From NCBI GenBank assembly GCA_016892645.1, contig JAFEMX010000020.1, positions 1 to 58,634 on the forward strand: a stretch of DNA of 58,634 nt, in the 5' to 3' direction. The stretch's first letter is position 1; each line of letters opens with the position of its first letter. This DNA is from Micrococcaceae bacterium RIT 802 (GTDB taxonomy: Bacteria > Actinomycetota > Actinomycetes > Actinomycetales > Micrococcaceae). The notes under the pieces are model-generated. The model made no database searches. It saw only the letters and a program-made list of their open reading frames with translations, and was not told the DNA's origin. Position numbers and translations under genes: made by a program. Shown here in pieces: positions 35,649 to 42,449 of the stretch.

Positions 35649-35671
35649 GGGGGTCTTGCGGCAAGCCCCCC
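35649..35671 (-). promoter_or_regulatory. rifamycin-associated element (RAE) upstream of helR
   Basis: The core CTTGCGGCAAG (35655-35665) is flanked by G5-T on the left and a C run on the right, giving an inverted repeat matching the RAE consensus (GGGG-CTTGCGGCAAG-GCCCC) described before rifamycin-inactivating and helR genes in actinobacteria. On the minus strand TTGCCG (35664-35659) could be the -35, with GAGAAT (35639-35634) as a -10 at 19-bp spacing. This predicts induction of helR by rifamycins. Confidence 0.8.
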
Positions 35672-35677
35672 GGCAGG

Positions 35678-35785
35678 CTATAGATTGAAAATGGAAGGGG
35701 CGCGTTGCACGCCCCTTTTTCGTGTCCGCAACCGGTGCAGGTCGCCGTGGCACCACTCCGCCGCCCTCCGCTTGGATTCGAACAT
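35678..35785 (-). pseudogene. remnant of a DUF222-type gene start
   Basis: 35-codon frame starting at ATG 35785 (MFESKRRAAEWCHGDL…) and ending at TAG 35680-35678. The start codon lies inside an SOS-like box, exactly as for the left-edge gene (MFESLVV). After the first few codons nothing resembles a DUF222 domain. It looks like the 5' end of a lost gene, its promoter still intact, left just upstream of helR. It could instead be a short leader peptide. Confidence 0.4.
35694..35717 (+). terminator. hairpin with T5 run, plus strand
   Basis: AAGGGGC (35695-35701) pairs with GCCCCTT (35711-35717) and is followed by further Ts. No plus-strand gene ends here. It lies only a few nt after a plausible divergent plus-strand promoter (TTGCGG 35656-35661, 17 bp, TATAGA 35679-35684). 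Confidence 0.5.
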
Positions 35786-35793
35786 ACTTTCGA
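35778..35793 (-). promoter_or_regulatory. SOS-like (LexA-type) box, second copy
   Basis: TCGAACATACTTTCGA, with minus-strand TCTAAT just upstream as -10 and ATG 35785 inside the box. On the plus strand TAGACT (35795-35800) follows the box and could serve as -10 for the small frame at 35921. Same layout as 81-101. Confidence 0.5.
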
Positions 35794-35861
35794 TTAGACT
35801 GGTTTCAGCGGCACCCCGTCTCTGGCGCCGCTGGCGCGGTTCCCCCCATACCGCGCCTCAT

Positions 35862-35900
35862 CAACCGGCTCCGCCCCTTCACCTCGGGCGGGGCCGGTTG
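35862..35900 (+). repeat. 15-bp inverted repeat before a small open frame
   Basis: 35862-35876 pairs with 35886-35900 along 15 positions (one T-G pair), 9-nt loop. It may be a terminator or attenuator in front of the frame at 35921. Confidence 0.5.
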
Positions 35901-35920
35901 CGCGTCCGCAGGGAGTTTGA

Positions 35921-36145
35921 GTGAACAAGACCAACGTCGAACGGTCACTGGCCATCCTGGAGGCGGATCTAGTCCGGGGCGGGAGAAGCGGGCGTGGTCG
36001 AGGCGACCAGCGGCAGGGAATTCGACGGGCGACCATGCCCGGGGATTTCCCGCCCGGAGTGCACCCCGACGACTGGGAGCCCGATGACGAGGTCGAACGC
36101 GGCCCGGCCATCGGTGATCCAAGGCCGGGCCCACGCTGCTGGTAG
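35921..36145 (+). CDS. possible small hypothetical protein
   Basis: 74 aa from GTG 35921 with GGGAG 5 nt upstream. Begins MNKTNVERSLAILEADLVRGG, then Arg/Gly-rich and Pro/Asp-rich sequence that reads less like protein. No family recognised. It is the only gene candidate downstream of the plus-strand face of the SOS-like box, but that link is weak. Confidence 0.25.
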   Translation: MNKTNVERSLAILEADLVRGGRSGRGRGDQRQGIRRATMPGDFPPGVHPDDWEPDDEVERGPAIGDPRPGPRCW

Positions 36146-36163
36146 CCGGGAACCGTCCGTTCG

Positions 36164-36670
36164 TCAGTCCTTGCAGTCGTCGACGATGTATCCGATGACC
36201 CCGCCGATCGCCCCACCGGCGGCCGCCCCCAGTCCCCCGCCGAAGGCACCTCCGATCACCGCACCGGCCGCGCCCAGCACGGCCTGGTAATTCCGCTTGC
36301 TGGCGGCCATCACCGAGACGGTGCCGTCCTTGGCTTCGACGACTTCATAGGATCCGACCACCCCGGCGGCCAGCGCCAGGGCAACCGGGCTGGCGCCACC
36401 GGAGACGATCAACCCGTCGTGCATCCGACGTACCTCGCGGTACTGCGCGTCGGCGGCACCATTCCCCGCCGTGCCGACCTCGAGCATCTTGACCAGCACG
36501 TCCCGTTCACCGGCTGCGAGCCAGCCGCGTTCGACCAGCAGGTCGTAGACGAGGCGGGCGGCCACCCGCCGGTCGCCCTTGGCCTCGCGCATCAGGCGCC
36601 GCGCCTCCCCGAGCGCCGCATGTTGCATCTCGGCAACACCAATCGCGTTCATCTGCAGTTGTTCGGCCAT
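36164..36670 (-). CDS. hypothetical protein with C-terminal glycine-zipper membrane hairpin
   Basis: 168 aa from ATG 36670, with GGGGAGG upstream. Residues 1-80 are helical and charged (…'ALGEARRLMREAKGDRRVAARLVYDLLVERGWLAAGERDVLVKML'…). 'ASPVALALAAGVVGSYEVVEAKDGTVSVMAA' follows. The C-terminus 'AAGAVIGGAFGGGLGAAAGGAIGGVIGYIVDDCKD' is a repeated G-x-x-x-G zipper with a single Cys near the end. Such tails pack tightly in membranes and occur in some bacteriocins and stress proteins. The function is unknown. Confidence 0.55.
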   Translation of the reverse strand: MAEQLQMNAIGVAEMQHAALGEARRLMREAKGDRRVAARLVYDLLVERGWLAAGERDVLVKMLEVGTAGNGAADAQYREVRRMHDGLIVSGGASPVALALAAGVVGSYEVVEAKDGTVSVMAASKRNYQAVLGAAGAVIGGAFGGGLGAAAGGAIGGVIGYIVDDCKD

Positions 36671-36950
36671 GACGGTCGCCTCCCCGATCTGGTGGCCCGC
36701 GGGGACCCGATGACCTCGCGTGGCCGACGGCGGCGAGGCGCAGTGCCGGGTCTTCGTCGACCGCCTGGTTCCATGGTCGAAGTGCCCGGCCGGCAGGTCA
36801 AGACCACCGATAAACACGTTTTTCCTTCATCCCCGTGGCAACCGGGAACTCGGCCAGCTCCAGCGGGTTCCAGGGAGTCGCGTTCACGGTGTCAACGGGA
36901 CGCTCCACCCGACCATGAAGCACCGAACCCGGCGTACTGACCAGGGTGCG

Positions 36951-36984
36951 TGGGGACGGGACGGCCTGTACGCCATGTTTTGTG
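36951..36984 (-). repeat. partial copy of the rnpB 3' end
   Basis: 34 bp that match 38144-38177, the 3' end of rnpB, at 30 of 34 positions and in the same orientation. The two copies are 1193 bp apart and flank the acyltransferase gene. This pattern is left by integration at, or recombination with, the 3' end of an RNA gene. Confidence 0.6.
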
Positions 36985-37296
36985 ACTTTCGGCTCCGTCG
37001 CTGGCGCTGGAATCCCGGCCGGGCGGGGAGGACCCGGGAAGGCCCCTGCGTGGGCCTCGATCAAGTATTGTGCGCGCATCTCGACTCGGCCAGAAGCGAG
37101 TCCACAGGACCGTCCCGGGCGCATGCCGGTCGCCTCCTCGAAGGCCACGGCTGGACCTTGGACGCAGTGCTTGACATGGATGATTTGATGTCTGAATCCG
37201 GTGAAATGTGGAGCAGTGTGGCGCCGAATGATCGAAGCGTTGCGCATTCGCCCTGTTTCACGCATCTGCTGGACCTGGTCCATGGCGGGCGTGGCC

Positions 37297-37302
37297 TAGG
37301 AT
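37297..37302 (+). promoter_or_regulatory. -10 element for leaderless acyltransferase
   Basis: TAGGAT, then TTGGGC (6 nt), then ATG 37309. Confidence 0.5.
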
Positions 37303-37308
37303 TTGGGC

Positions 37309-38097
37309 ATGTCCACGCTCACCGAAGTTTCCGCGTACAACGACGACCGGGGCAACAAGATCATTTCGCCCACAACGTTCACCAACAACATCCACGTGAC
37401 CTTTCGGGGATCCAACAACACCCTGATCATCGACCCGACCGCCAAGATCGGCTGGCTGAAAGTCCGGTTCGATTGTGACAACGGCGTGCTGGAACTGGGT
37501 GGCAGAAGCCCCCATCGCGGACCACTGCGGGCGGACGTCCGAGTCGGACAGGATTCCAGCATCCGGGTTGGCAAGAACGTGACAACAACCAAGTTGTGCA
37601 TGCTGGTGGCGGTCGAAGGCACGAGCCTGACGCTGGGCGACGACGTCATGATCGCCTCCGACGTGGAAATCCGCACCGACGATGCACACCCGATCTTCGA
37701 CGTGGATTCCGGTCGCCGGATCAACTGGTCGAAGGACGTTGCAGTCGGAAATCATGTGTGGATTGCCAGTCGTGCGATCGTCCGCCCGGGAACCAGCATC
37801 GGTGAAGGCTCGGTCGTGGGCCTGAACAGCATCGTCAAGGGCAGCTTCCCCAATAACTGCATTATCGCGGGGACTCCCGCCCGTGTGGTGCGCCGCAACG
37901 TCGCGTGGGAGCGCCCGCACCTGTCGAATTCGAAACCGTTCTACAAGCCGGACGCATCCACGGTGAAGAAGTCCAAATACTGGAACCCCACCGAGGTCGA
38001 GGCGCGGCCGGTCGCCGCCAACGTGACACCGTGGGCACGGATCAAACGCCGTGCCCGACACCACAAGAAGCAACTCATCGGGCTCATACGCCACTAG
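37309..38097 (+). CDS. left-handed beta-helix acyltransferase (WbbJ/CatB-like)
   Basis: 262 aa. Hexapeptide-repeat turns: 'NTLIIDPTAKIGWLKVRFDCDNGVLELGG', 'ADVRVGQDSSIRVGKNVTTTKLCMLVAVEGTSLTLGDDVMIASDVEIRTDDAHPIFD' (in outline) and 'VAVGNHVWIASRAIVRPGTSIGEGSVVGLNSIVKGSFPNNCIIAGTPARVVRRNVAW'. The 'DDAHPIFD' loop carries the catalytic His of this class. The basic C-terminal tail (RIKRRARHHKKQLIGLIRH) may bind membrane. Probably O-acetylates a cell-surface sugar. GC and codon use are slightly lower than neighbours; flanked by rnpB 3'-end repeats, so probably acquired. Confidence 0.82.
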   Translation: MSTLTEVSAYNDDRGNKIISPTTFTNNIHVTFRGSNNTLIIDPTAKIGWLKVRFDCDNGVLELGGRSPHRGPLRADVRVGQDSSIRVGKNVTTTKLCMLVAVEGTSLTLGDDVMIASDVEIRTDDAHPIFDVDSGRRINWSKDVAVGNHVWIASRAIVRPGTSIGEGSVVGLNSIVKGSFPNNCIIAGTPARVVRRNVAWERPHLSNSKPFYKPDASTVKKSKYWNPTEVEARPVAANVTPWARIKRRARHHKKQLIGLIRH

Positions 38098-38144
38098 TTG
38101 ACGGAGTACGCGAGGTCCCCACCAAACGGTGTGGCCGTCGTGGT

Positions 38145-38520
38145 GGGGACGGGATGGCCTGTACGCCGGGTTCTGTGCCGGCAGCGGTTACCCGGCTGCC
38201 GGTGACGATCATCCATCTAGGAGCACCGTTGCCGATGCCCTCGAGCGGCCTACCCGGCTACTGGGGCGAACAGCCCTCATGACGCAGCCTGTCTGGCCTT
38301 GCTCCGGGTGGGGTTTACCGAGCCACCCCCGTCACCGGGGGCGCTGGTGGTCTCTTACACCACCGTTTCACCCTGACCCGCACGAGGCGGGCGGTCTGTT
38401 TTCTGTGGCACTGGCCTGCGGGTTACCCCGAGTGGGCGTTACCCACCACCCTGTTCTGTGGAGCCCGGACGTTCCTCGGGCCGCTTGCGCGACACGCGAT
38501 CGTCCAGCCATCCCGTCCGC
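38145..38520 (-). ncRNA. rnpB: RNase P RNA, bacterial type A
   Basis: Read on the minus strand, the 5' end GCGGACGGGATGGC pairs with the 3' GCCATCCCGTCC to form P1. The universally conserved core GAGGAACGTCCGGGCTCC (around 38480-38463), then ACAGAACAGGGTGGTGGGTAACGCC (CR II/III region, in outline), 'GTGAAACGGTG', 'GTAAACCCC', and the 3' segment CACAGAACCCGGCGTACAGGCC (CR IV/V) are all present. TAGACT at 38531-38526 is the likely -10. Ends are approximate within a few nt. Confidence 0.93.
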
Positions 38521-38561
38521 GGAATAGTCTACCGGTGCGCGGACCCCGCCGGGACCGCCGT

Positions 38562-38567
38562 TAGGAT
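38562..38567 (+). promoter_or_regulatory. -10 element for leaderless yaaA
   Basis: TAGGAT, then CGATGG (6 nt), then GTG 38574. The rnpB -10 (38526-38531, minus) lies 31 bp away, so the two promoters are divergent and close. Confidence 0.5.
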
Positions 38568-38573
38568 CGATGG

Positions 38574-39356
38574 GTGCTGATCCTGCTTCCCCCCTCCGAA
38601 GGCAAACAACCCGCGACCCAGGGAGAGATGTACGACGCCGGTGCACTCGCCTTCCAGGAGCTGGCTCCGGCCCGCGCCGAGGTGCTCGCCGCGCTCGCCG
38701 ACGTCTCCGCCTCCGAACAAGCCCACGAGGTGCTCGGTGTCGGTGCCTCGCTGGCCGAGGACGTCGCCCGGAACATCACGCTGCACCGCGAACCGGCGGC
38801 CCCGGCCCACTCCGTCTACACCGGAGTGCTCTACGAGGCGCTGGGCTACCGGACGCTGACACCGGCCCAACGGCGCAAGGCGGACGACTCCGTCGTCGTC
38901 ATCTCCGCCCTCTGGGGTGCCGTCGGCTTCGGTGACCGGATCCCGGCCTACCGGCTGGGCATGTCGGTGAACCTGCCCGGCGTCGGGAAACTGGCCAGCT
39001 GGTGGAAGGCGCGGCTGAACGCGGTGCTGGGCGCCCGCGCGGAGGGCCAACTGGTCATCGACTGCCGCTCCAGCACCTACGCCGCGGCCTTCGCCCCTCC
39101 ACCGGAGGCCACCGTCGCCGTCTCGGTGTTCCAGCTGCGCGGCGGGAAGCGCAAGGTCGTCTCGCACTTCGCCAAGCACACTCGCGGCGAATTGGCGCGC
39201 CATCTACTCCAACGCCGTGCCGAACCGAAGACCCCCGCTGCCCTGTTGAAGGCCGCGCAGGAGAAGTGGGAGGCCGAGCTCGTCCCGGCCACCGGCCGCA
39301 AGGCGCACCAGCTGAACATCATCCTGCCGGAGGACCACAGCTTCGCGTCCAGCTAG
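38574..39356 (+). CDS. yaaA: peroxide stress protein YaaA (UPF0246)
   Basis: 260 aa. 'LILLPPSEGK' at the N-terminus, 'VYTGVLYEALGY', 'VVVISALWGAVGFGDRIPAYRLGMSVNLPGVGKLASWWKARLN', 'IDCRSSTYAAAF' and 'KVVSHFAKHTRGELARHLL' are the conserved blocks of the family. In E. coli it lowers free iron and damage during peroxide stress. GTG start 38574 without a ribosome site. Its stop TAG shares the palindrome CTAG (39353-39356) with the stop of the convergent VOC gene. Confidence 0.92.
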   Translation: MLILLPPSEGKQPATQGEMYDAGALAFQELAPARAEVLAALADVSASEQAHEVLGVGASLAEDVARNITLHREPAAPAHSVYTGVLYEALGYRTLTPAQRRKADDSVVVISALWGAVGFGDRIPAYRLGMSVNLPGVGKLASWWKARLNAVLGARAEGQLVIDCRSSTYAAAFAPPPEATVAVSVFQLRGGKRKVVSHFAKHTRGELARHLLQRRAEPKTPAALLKAAQEKWEAELVPATGRKAHQLNIILPEDHSFASS

Positions 39357-39790
39357 CGCGGCAGCTCGGCGACCAGTTCGATCTCGAACCCGTCGGCGTC
39401 CTCGAGATAGGCGGCGTAGTGGTCGCGACCGCCGGCATGCGGATGCCGGTCGGCGAACAGCAGCGTGAAGCCGTTCTCCAGTGCCTGCCGGGTGAGGGCC
39501 TCGACGTCGTCCGGGCCCCCGGCATGGAAGGCCAAATGGTTGAGCCCGGGACGTCTGCGCTCATGCGGCCCGGCCAGGACGTCGGGACCGGATTCGAGGA
39601 CCAGGTACTCCCCCGCACCCTGCCAGCTCGAACCGGACCGCCAGGTGTCCACGCGGACGTAGCCCAATCGGGCGAAGATCCAGCCCAGCGAGGCCAGCGC
39701 GCGGTCATGGTCGGCGGCCCAGAGCTCGACGTGGTGGAGCCGGCCCCGCGCGCCCTCCGGCGGTGGACCGGCCGGCTCGCCTACATCCAT
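39353..39790 (-). CDS. VOC family protein (glyoxalase/dioxygenase superfamily)
   Basis: 145 aa. One VOC module: 'GRLHHVELWAADHDRALASLGWIFARLGY' and 'GLNHLAFHAGGPDDVEALTRQALENGF', ending 'YAAYLEDADGFEIELVAELP' with the metal-site Glu. The metal His pair and Glu are visible (His in LHHVEL and LNHLAF, Glu in FEIELV). Reaction unknown. The start ATG 39790 overlaps the end of the zinc-ribbon-like gene by 10 bp. Confidence 0.82.
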   Translation of the reverse strand: MDVGEPAGPPPEGARGRLHHVELWAADHDRALASLGWIFARLGYVRVDTWRSGSSWQGAGEYLVLESGPDVLAGPHERRRPGLNHLAFHAGGPDDVEALTRQALENGFTLLFADRHPHAGGRDHYAAYLEDADGFEIELVAELPR

Positions 39791-40518
39791 TCCGGCGAAC
39801 GGACCAGGATCGCCCCGGAATCCGGGCAGTACACCACGTCGTCCTCGGCGGCGTCGCGGATCTCCGCCAGGTCGCCGGGCGCCAGCTGCATGCCGGACCC
39901 CTCCGAGGTGCCGTGGTAGAGGCGCGCGGCACCGACGCCGTGCTGGGCCAGCCGCTTTTCGTAGAGCGCCAGCAGTGCGGCGTCGATGCGTCCGGCGAGT
40001 TCGCCACGCTGGACCACCAGCTGCTGGCGCTCACCGGCCAACTCCTCGCCGCGTTCGCTCCGGGCACGCTCCAACTGGGCCAGCTGCGCGGCGGTGCCGT
40101 CGGCCGAGGCCGTGGCACCTTCCAGTCGGGGCACGACTTCCTCGGCGGTTTCCATCAGCTCCAGCTCGATGGTCTCGAGCTCGCCGCGCTTCTGCGTCAG
40201 CGAGTCGATCTCGTGCTGCAGCGCCATCATGTCCCGGGCGGTTCCGCGACCGGCGTCGATCTGGGCCCGGTCCTTCTCGATGCGTGACTGGACCTTCTCG
40301 ACCTGGTGCTCGGCCTCCGTGAGCGCCTGCTGGGCCGCCGCCGATTCCTCGGCGATCTCCCGGCGGGCGGTTTCGGCCTCGGCCACCGTTGCCTCCGCCG
40401 CGGCGATCTCCGGATCGGCGGCGAGCGTCTTGACGGCCCGGTCGATCTTCACGATCTTCGAGTCCAGCGCCTGCAGGTCCAACAGCAGCAGCTGTTCGGC
40501 GGGTGATGCCTTGGCCAT
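39781..40518 (-). CDS. DUF164/CT398-type coiled-coil protein with degenerate zinc ribbon
   Basis: 245 aa. Residues 1-180 form a long antiparallel coiled coil (Glu/Ala/Arg heptads, 'AEHQVEKVQSRIEKDRAQIDAGRG'). The C-terminus corresponds to the C4 zinc ribbon, but three of the four cysteines are gone: 'LYHGTSEGSGMQLAPGDLAEIRDAAEDDVVYCPDSGAILVRSPEW' keeps only one Cys where family members have two C-x-x-C pairs. The fold may persist without metal. GAGGAGAACC ribosome site. In the same direction as, and downstream of, the Nif3-like gene, a common actinobacterial pairing. Confidence 0.82.
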   Translation of the reverse strand: MAKASPAEQLLLLDLQALDSKIVKIDRAVKTLAADPEIAAAEATVAEAETARREIAEESAAAQQALTEAEHQVEKVQSRIEKDRAQIDAGRGTARDMMALQHEIDSLTQKRGELETIELELMETAEEVVPRLEGATASADGTAAQLAQLERARSERGEELAGERQQLVVQRGELAGRIDAALLALYEKRLAQHGVGAARLYHGTSEGSGMQLAPGDLAEIRDAAEDDVVYCPDSGAILVRSPEWM

Positions 40519-40572
40519 CGGTGGTTCTCCTCGTCCTGGGTGGTTTCCCAGCCTACTGTCGATCTGCCCGGA

Positions 40573-41643
40573 TCAGTGGCCCGGCGTGAGCACGAAGTCC
40601 CAGGGGTCGGTGTTGATGGAGCTGACGCCGATCTCCACCGCGAAGCCCTGGTCGACCAACACGTTGTAGAGTCCTTCGGCGGCGGCGGGCAGCCACAGCC
40701 ATTCGCCGGCGAAGTGGGAGATGTCGATCAGGTACGGCCGGTTCTCGACGGCCGCTTCGCGGGCCTCGGAGGCCGGGTGGTGGCGCAGGTCGGCGGTGAC
40801 GAACACGTCGGCCCGGGACGAGCGGACCGCATCGAACAATCCATCGCCGGCACCCCCGCAGACGGCGACGGTGCTCACGATCCCGTCCCGATCCCCGGCG
40901 ACACGGACCCCGCCGGCGACGGCCGGCAGCGCGCCGAAGACCCGGGAGGCGAAGTCGCCCAGCGAGAGGGCATCCGGCAACGTCCCGACCCGGCCGATTC
41001 CCTCCTCCGGGAGGCCCTCGGGGGCCTTGACCAGCGGGCTGACGTTGGTGAGGCCGAAGATGTCGGCCAGCACGTCGGAGACCCCGCCGACGGCGGAGTC
41101 GCCATTGGTGTGGACGGTGACCAGGGCGCAGTGGTTCTCGATGAGCTCGTGGACGACCTCGCCCTTGAACTGGTCGGCGGCCACGGATTTCACGCCGCGC
41201 AGCAGCAGCGGGTGGTGGGTGATCAGCAGGTCGGCACCGCGCTCGACGGCATCGCGGACCACGTCAAGGGTCGGATCCACGGCGAACACGACGCGGCGGA
41301 CCGTCTGCTCTAGCCGGCCGGCCACCAGGCCAACGGCGTCCCACTCCTCGGCCAACGAGGCGGGCCAGAGCTCCTCGATGGCGACCAGGACATCGCCCAG
41401 GGTGGGGGTCGTCGCCCCGGCCTGGGCGGCAGGCGCCACGGCTGCGGACGCATCGAAAGCCCCCACTCCGTCGGTCACTCCGTCGGTCTCCGGTTCGACG
41501 ACGGCGCTTCCGTCGTGCCCTGCTGCTTCGGCAGGATCGTGGTTCCCGGGCTCCGACCGGCCGTCGTGGGACGCAGCCTGCTCCGCGGAGACGGCGTCCT
41601 GGTCCCCGGGCTTCTGCGCGGTGGTGTCCTCGTCGTTGTGCAT
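40573..41643 (-). CDS. Nif3-like dinuclear metal centre protein
   Basis: 356 aa. Residues about 80-356 are the Nif3/YbgI domain: 'LGDVLVAIEELWPASLAEEWDAVGLVAG', 'DLLITHHPLLLRGVKSV' (H-H metal ligands), 'VTVHTNGDSAVGGVSDVLAD', and the closing 'ADVFVTADLRHHPASEA' and 'LIDISHFAGEWLWLP'. Residues 1-75 are an acidic, low-complexity extension (His/Asp/Glu/Ala) absent from most homologues. Function of the family is unresolved (metal hydrolase or GTP cyclohydrolase I type 2 relatives). A TACGGT -10 plus 6 nt before ATG 41643 suggests a leaderless start. Confidence 0.88.
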   Translation of the reverse strand: MHNDEDTTAQKPGDQDAVSAEQAASHDGRSEPGNHDPAEAAGHDGSAVVEPETDGVTDGVGAFDASAAVAPAAQAGATTPTLGDVLVAIEELWPASLAEEWDAVGLVAGRLEQTVRRVVFAVDPTLDVVRDAVERGADLLITHHPLLLRGVKSVAADQFKGEVVHELIENHCALVTVHTNGDSAVGGVSDVLADIFGLTNVSPLVKAPEGLPEEGIGRVGTLPDALSLGDFASRVFGALPAVAGGVRVAGDRDGIVSTVAVCGGAGDGLFDAVRSSRADVFVTADLRHHPASEAREAAVENRPYLIDISHFAGEWLWLPAAAEGLYNVLVDQGFAVEIGVSSINTDPWDFVLTPGH

Positions 41644-41769
41644 GCTCCTACCGTAGACCGAAGGCGGTCACATCGGTGTCAAGTCCGCCCCTTTTGCCCC
41701 GCCCGCGAAACCGCCCGCGAAACCCGGGGACCGGCCCCGGGAATGAATGGAAGCCGCGGCGCATTGACC

Positions 41770-42378
41770 ATGGATGTGAGCAGCTCCCCAGCAAATCCAT
41801 TGTCAGCGGCCGATCCGGACACGTCCGGTTCCACCGGTTTCCCCGACCACGGCCTCCACACGTTCATCCTCGGAGCGGGTTGCTTCTGGTGCATGGACGC
41901 GGTGTACCGCAAGACCATCGGCGTCTCCTCGGTGGTCTCCGGATACATCGGCGGGCATACCCCGGAGCCGAACTACCGCGAGGTGTGCAGCGGGACCACC
42001 GGCCATGCCGAGGCGGTGGCCGTAACATTCGACGCCGGCGTCGTCCCCGCCGACGTCATATTGGACATGTTCTTCACCGGGCACGACCCCACCACGCTGA
42101 ACCGCCAGGGGTACGACGTCGGGACCCAGTACCGCTCGTCCATGTTCTACACCGATGACCGGCAGAAACTCCTGTACGAGGCCGCAGTGCGGCGCAACCA
42201 GGAGAACTGGGACGACCCGATCGTCACCGAGATCGTTCCGGCGCCGGAGTTCCATGAGGCCGAGACCATCCACCAGGACTTCTACGCCCGGAATCCCTAC
42301 GAGGGGTACTGCCAGGTCATCATCAACCCGAAATTGGCCAAGGCGAGGAAATATTACTCCCGGTGGCTCACCGACTGA
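41770..42378 (+). CDS. msrA: peptide methionine (S)-sulfoxide reductase
   Basis: 202 aa from ATG 41770; ATG 41743 is an alternative, and neither has a clear ribosome site. Catalytic motif 'GAGCFWCMDAVYRK', then 'VSGYIGGHTPEPNYREVCSGTTGHAEAV', 'FFTGHDPTTLNRQGYDVGTQYRSSMF' and 'AETIHQDFYARNPYEGYCQVIINPKLAK', all typical MsrA. Repairs oxidised Met using thioredoxin. The Cys in 'GYC' is a candidate recycling cysteine. In the same direction as cysK and cysE, giving a sulfur/oxidative-stress grouping. Confidence 0.93.
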   Translation: MDVSSSPANPLSAADPDTSGSTGFPDHGLHTFILGAGCFWCMDAVYRKTIGVSSVVSGYIGGHTPEPNYREVCSGTTGHAEAVAVTFDAGVVPADVILDMFFTGHDPTTLNRQGYDVGTQYRSSMFYTDDRQKLLYEAAVRRNQENWDDPIVTEIVPAPEFHEAETIHQDFYARNPYEGYCQVIINPKLAKARKYYSRWLTD

Positions 42379-42449
42379 GGCGTGATTCCGGGCCTCGATA
42401 GGCTGGATGACGGCAATTCCCGCAATCTTCTTCCGAAAGCAGGCAAAGT

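Larger units (their letters stand above)
36671..37308. other. 640-bp intergenic stretch with rnpB-like repeat
   Basis: No gene with a credible start or family on either strand. It holds the partial rnpB 3'-end copy at 36951-36984 and, just left of it (about 36921-36946), an imperfect inverted version (both contain GGCGTAC / GTACGCC). TTGACA occurs at 37171 without a good -10. Confidence 0.5.

Noticed and set aside
36798-37283. 161-codon minus-strand frame in the gap before the acyltransferase
   Set aside because: No ribosome site or -10, mixed composition, and it runs through the rnpB 3'-end copy.
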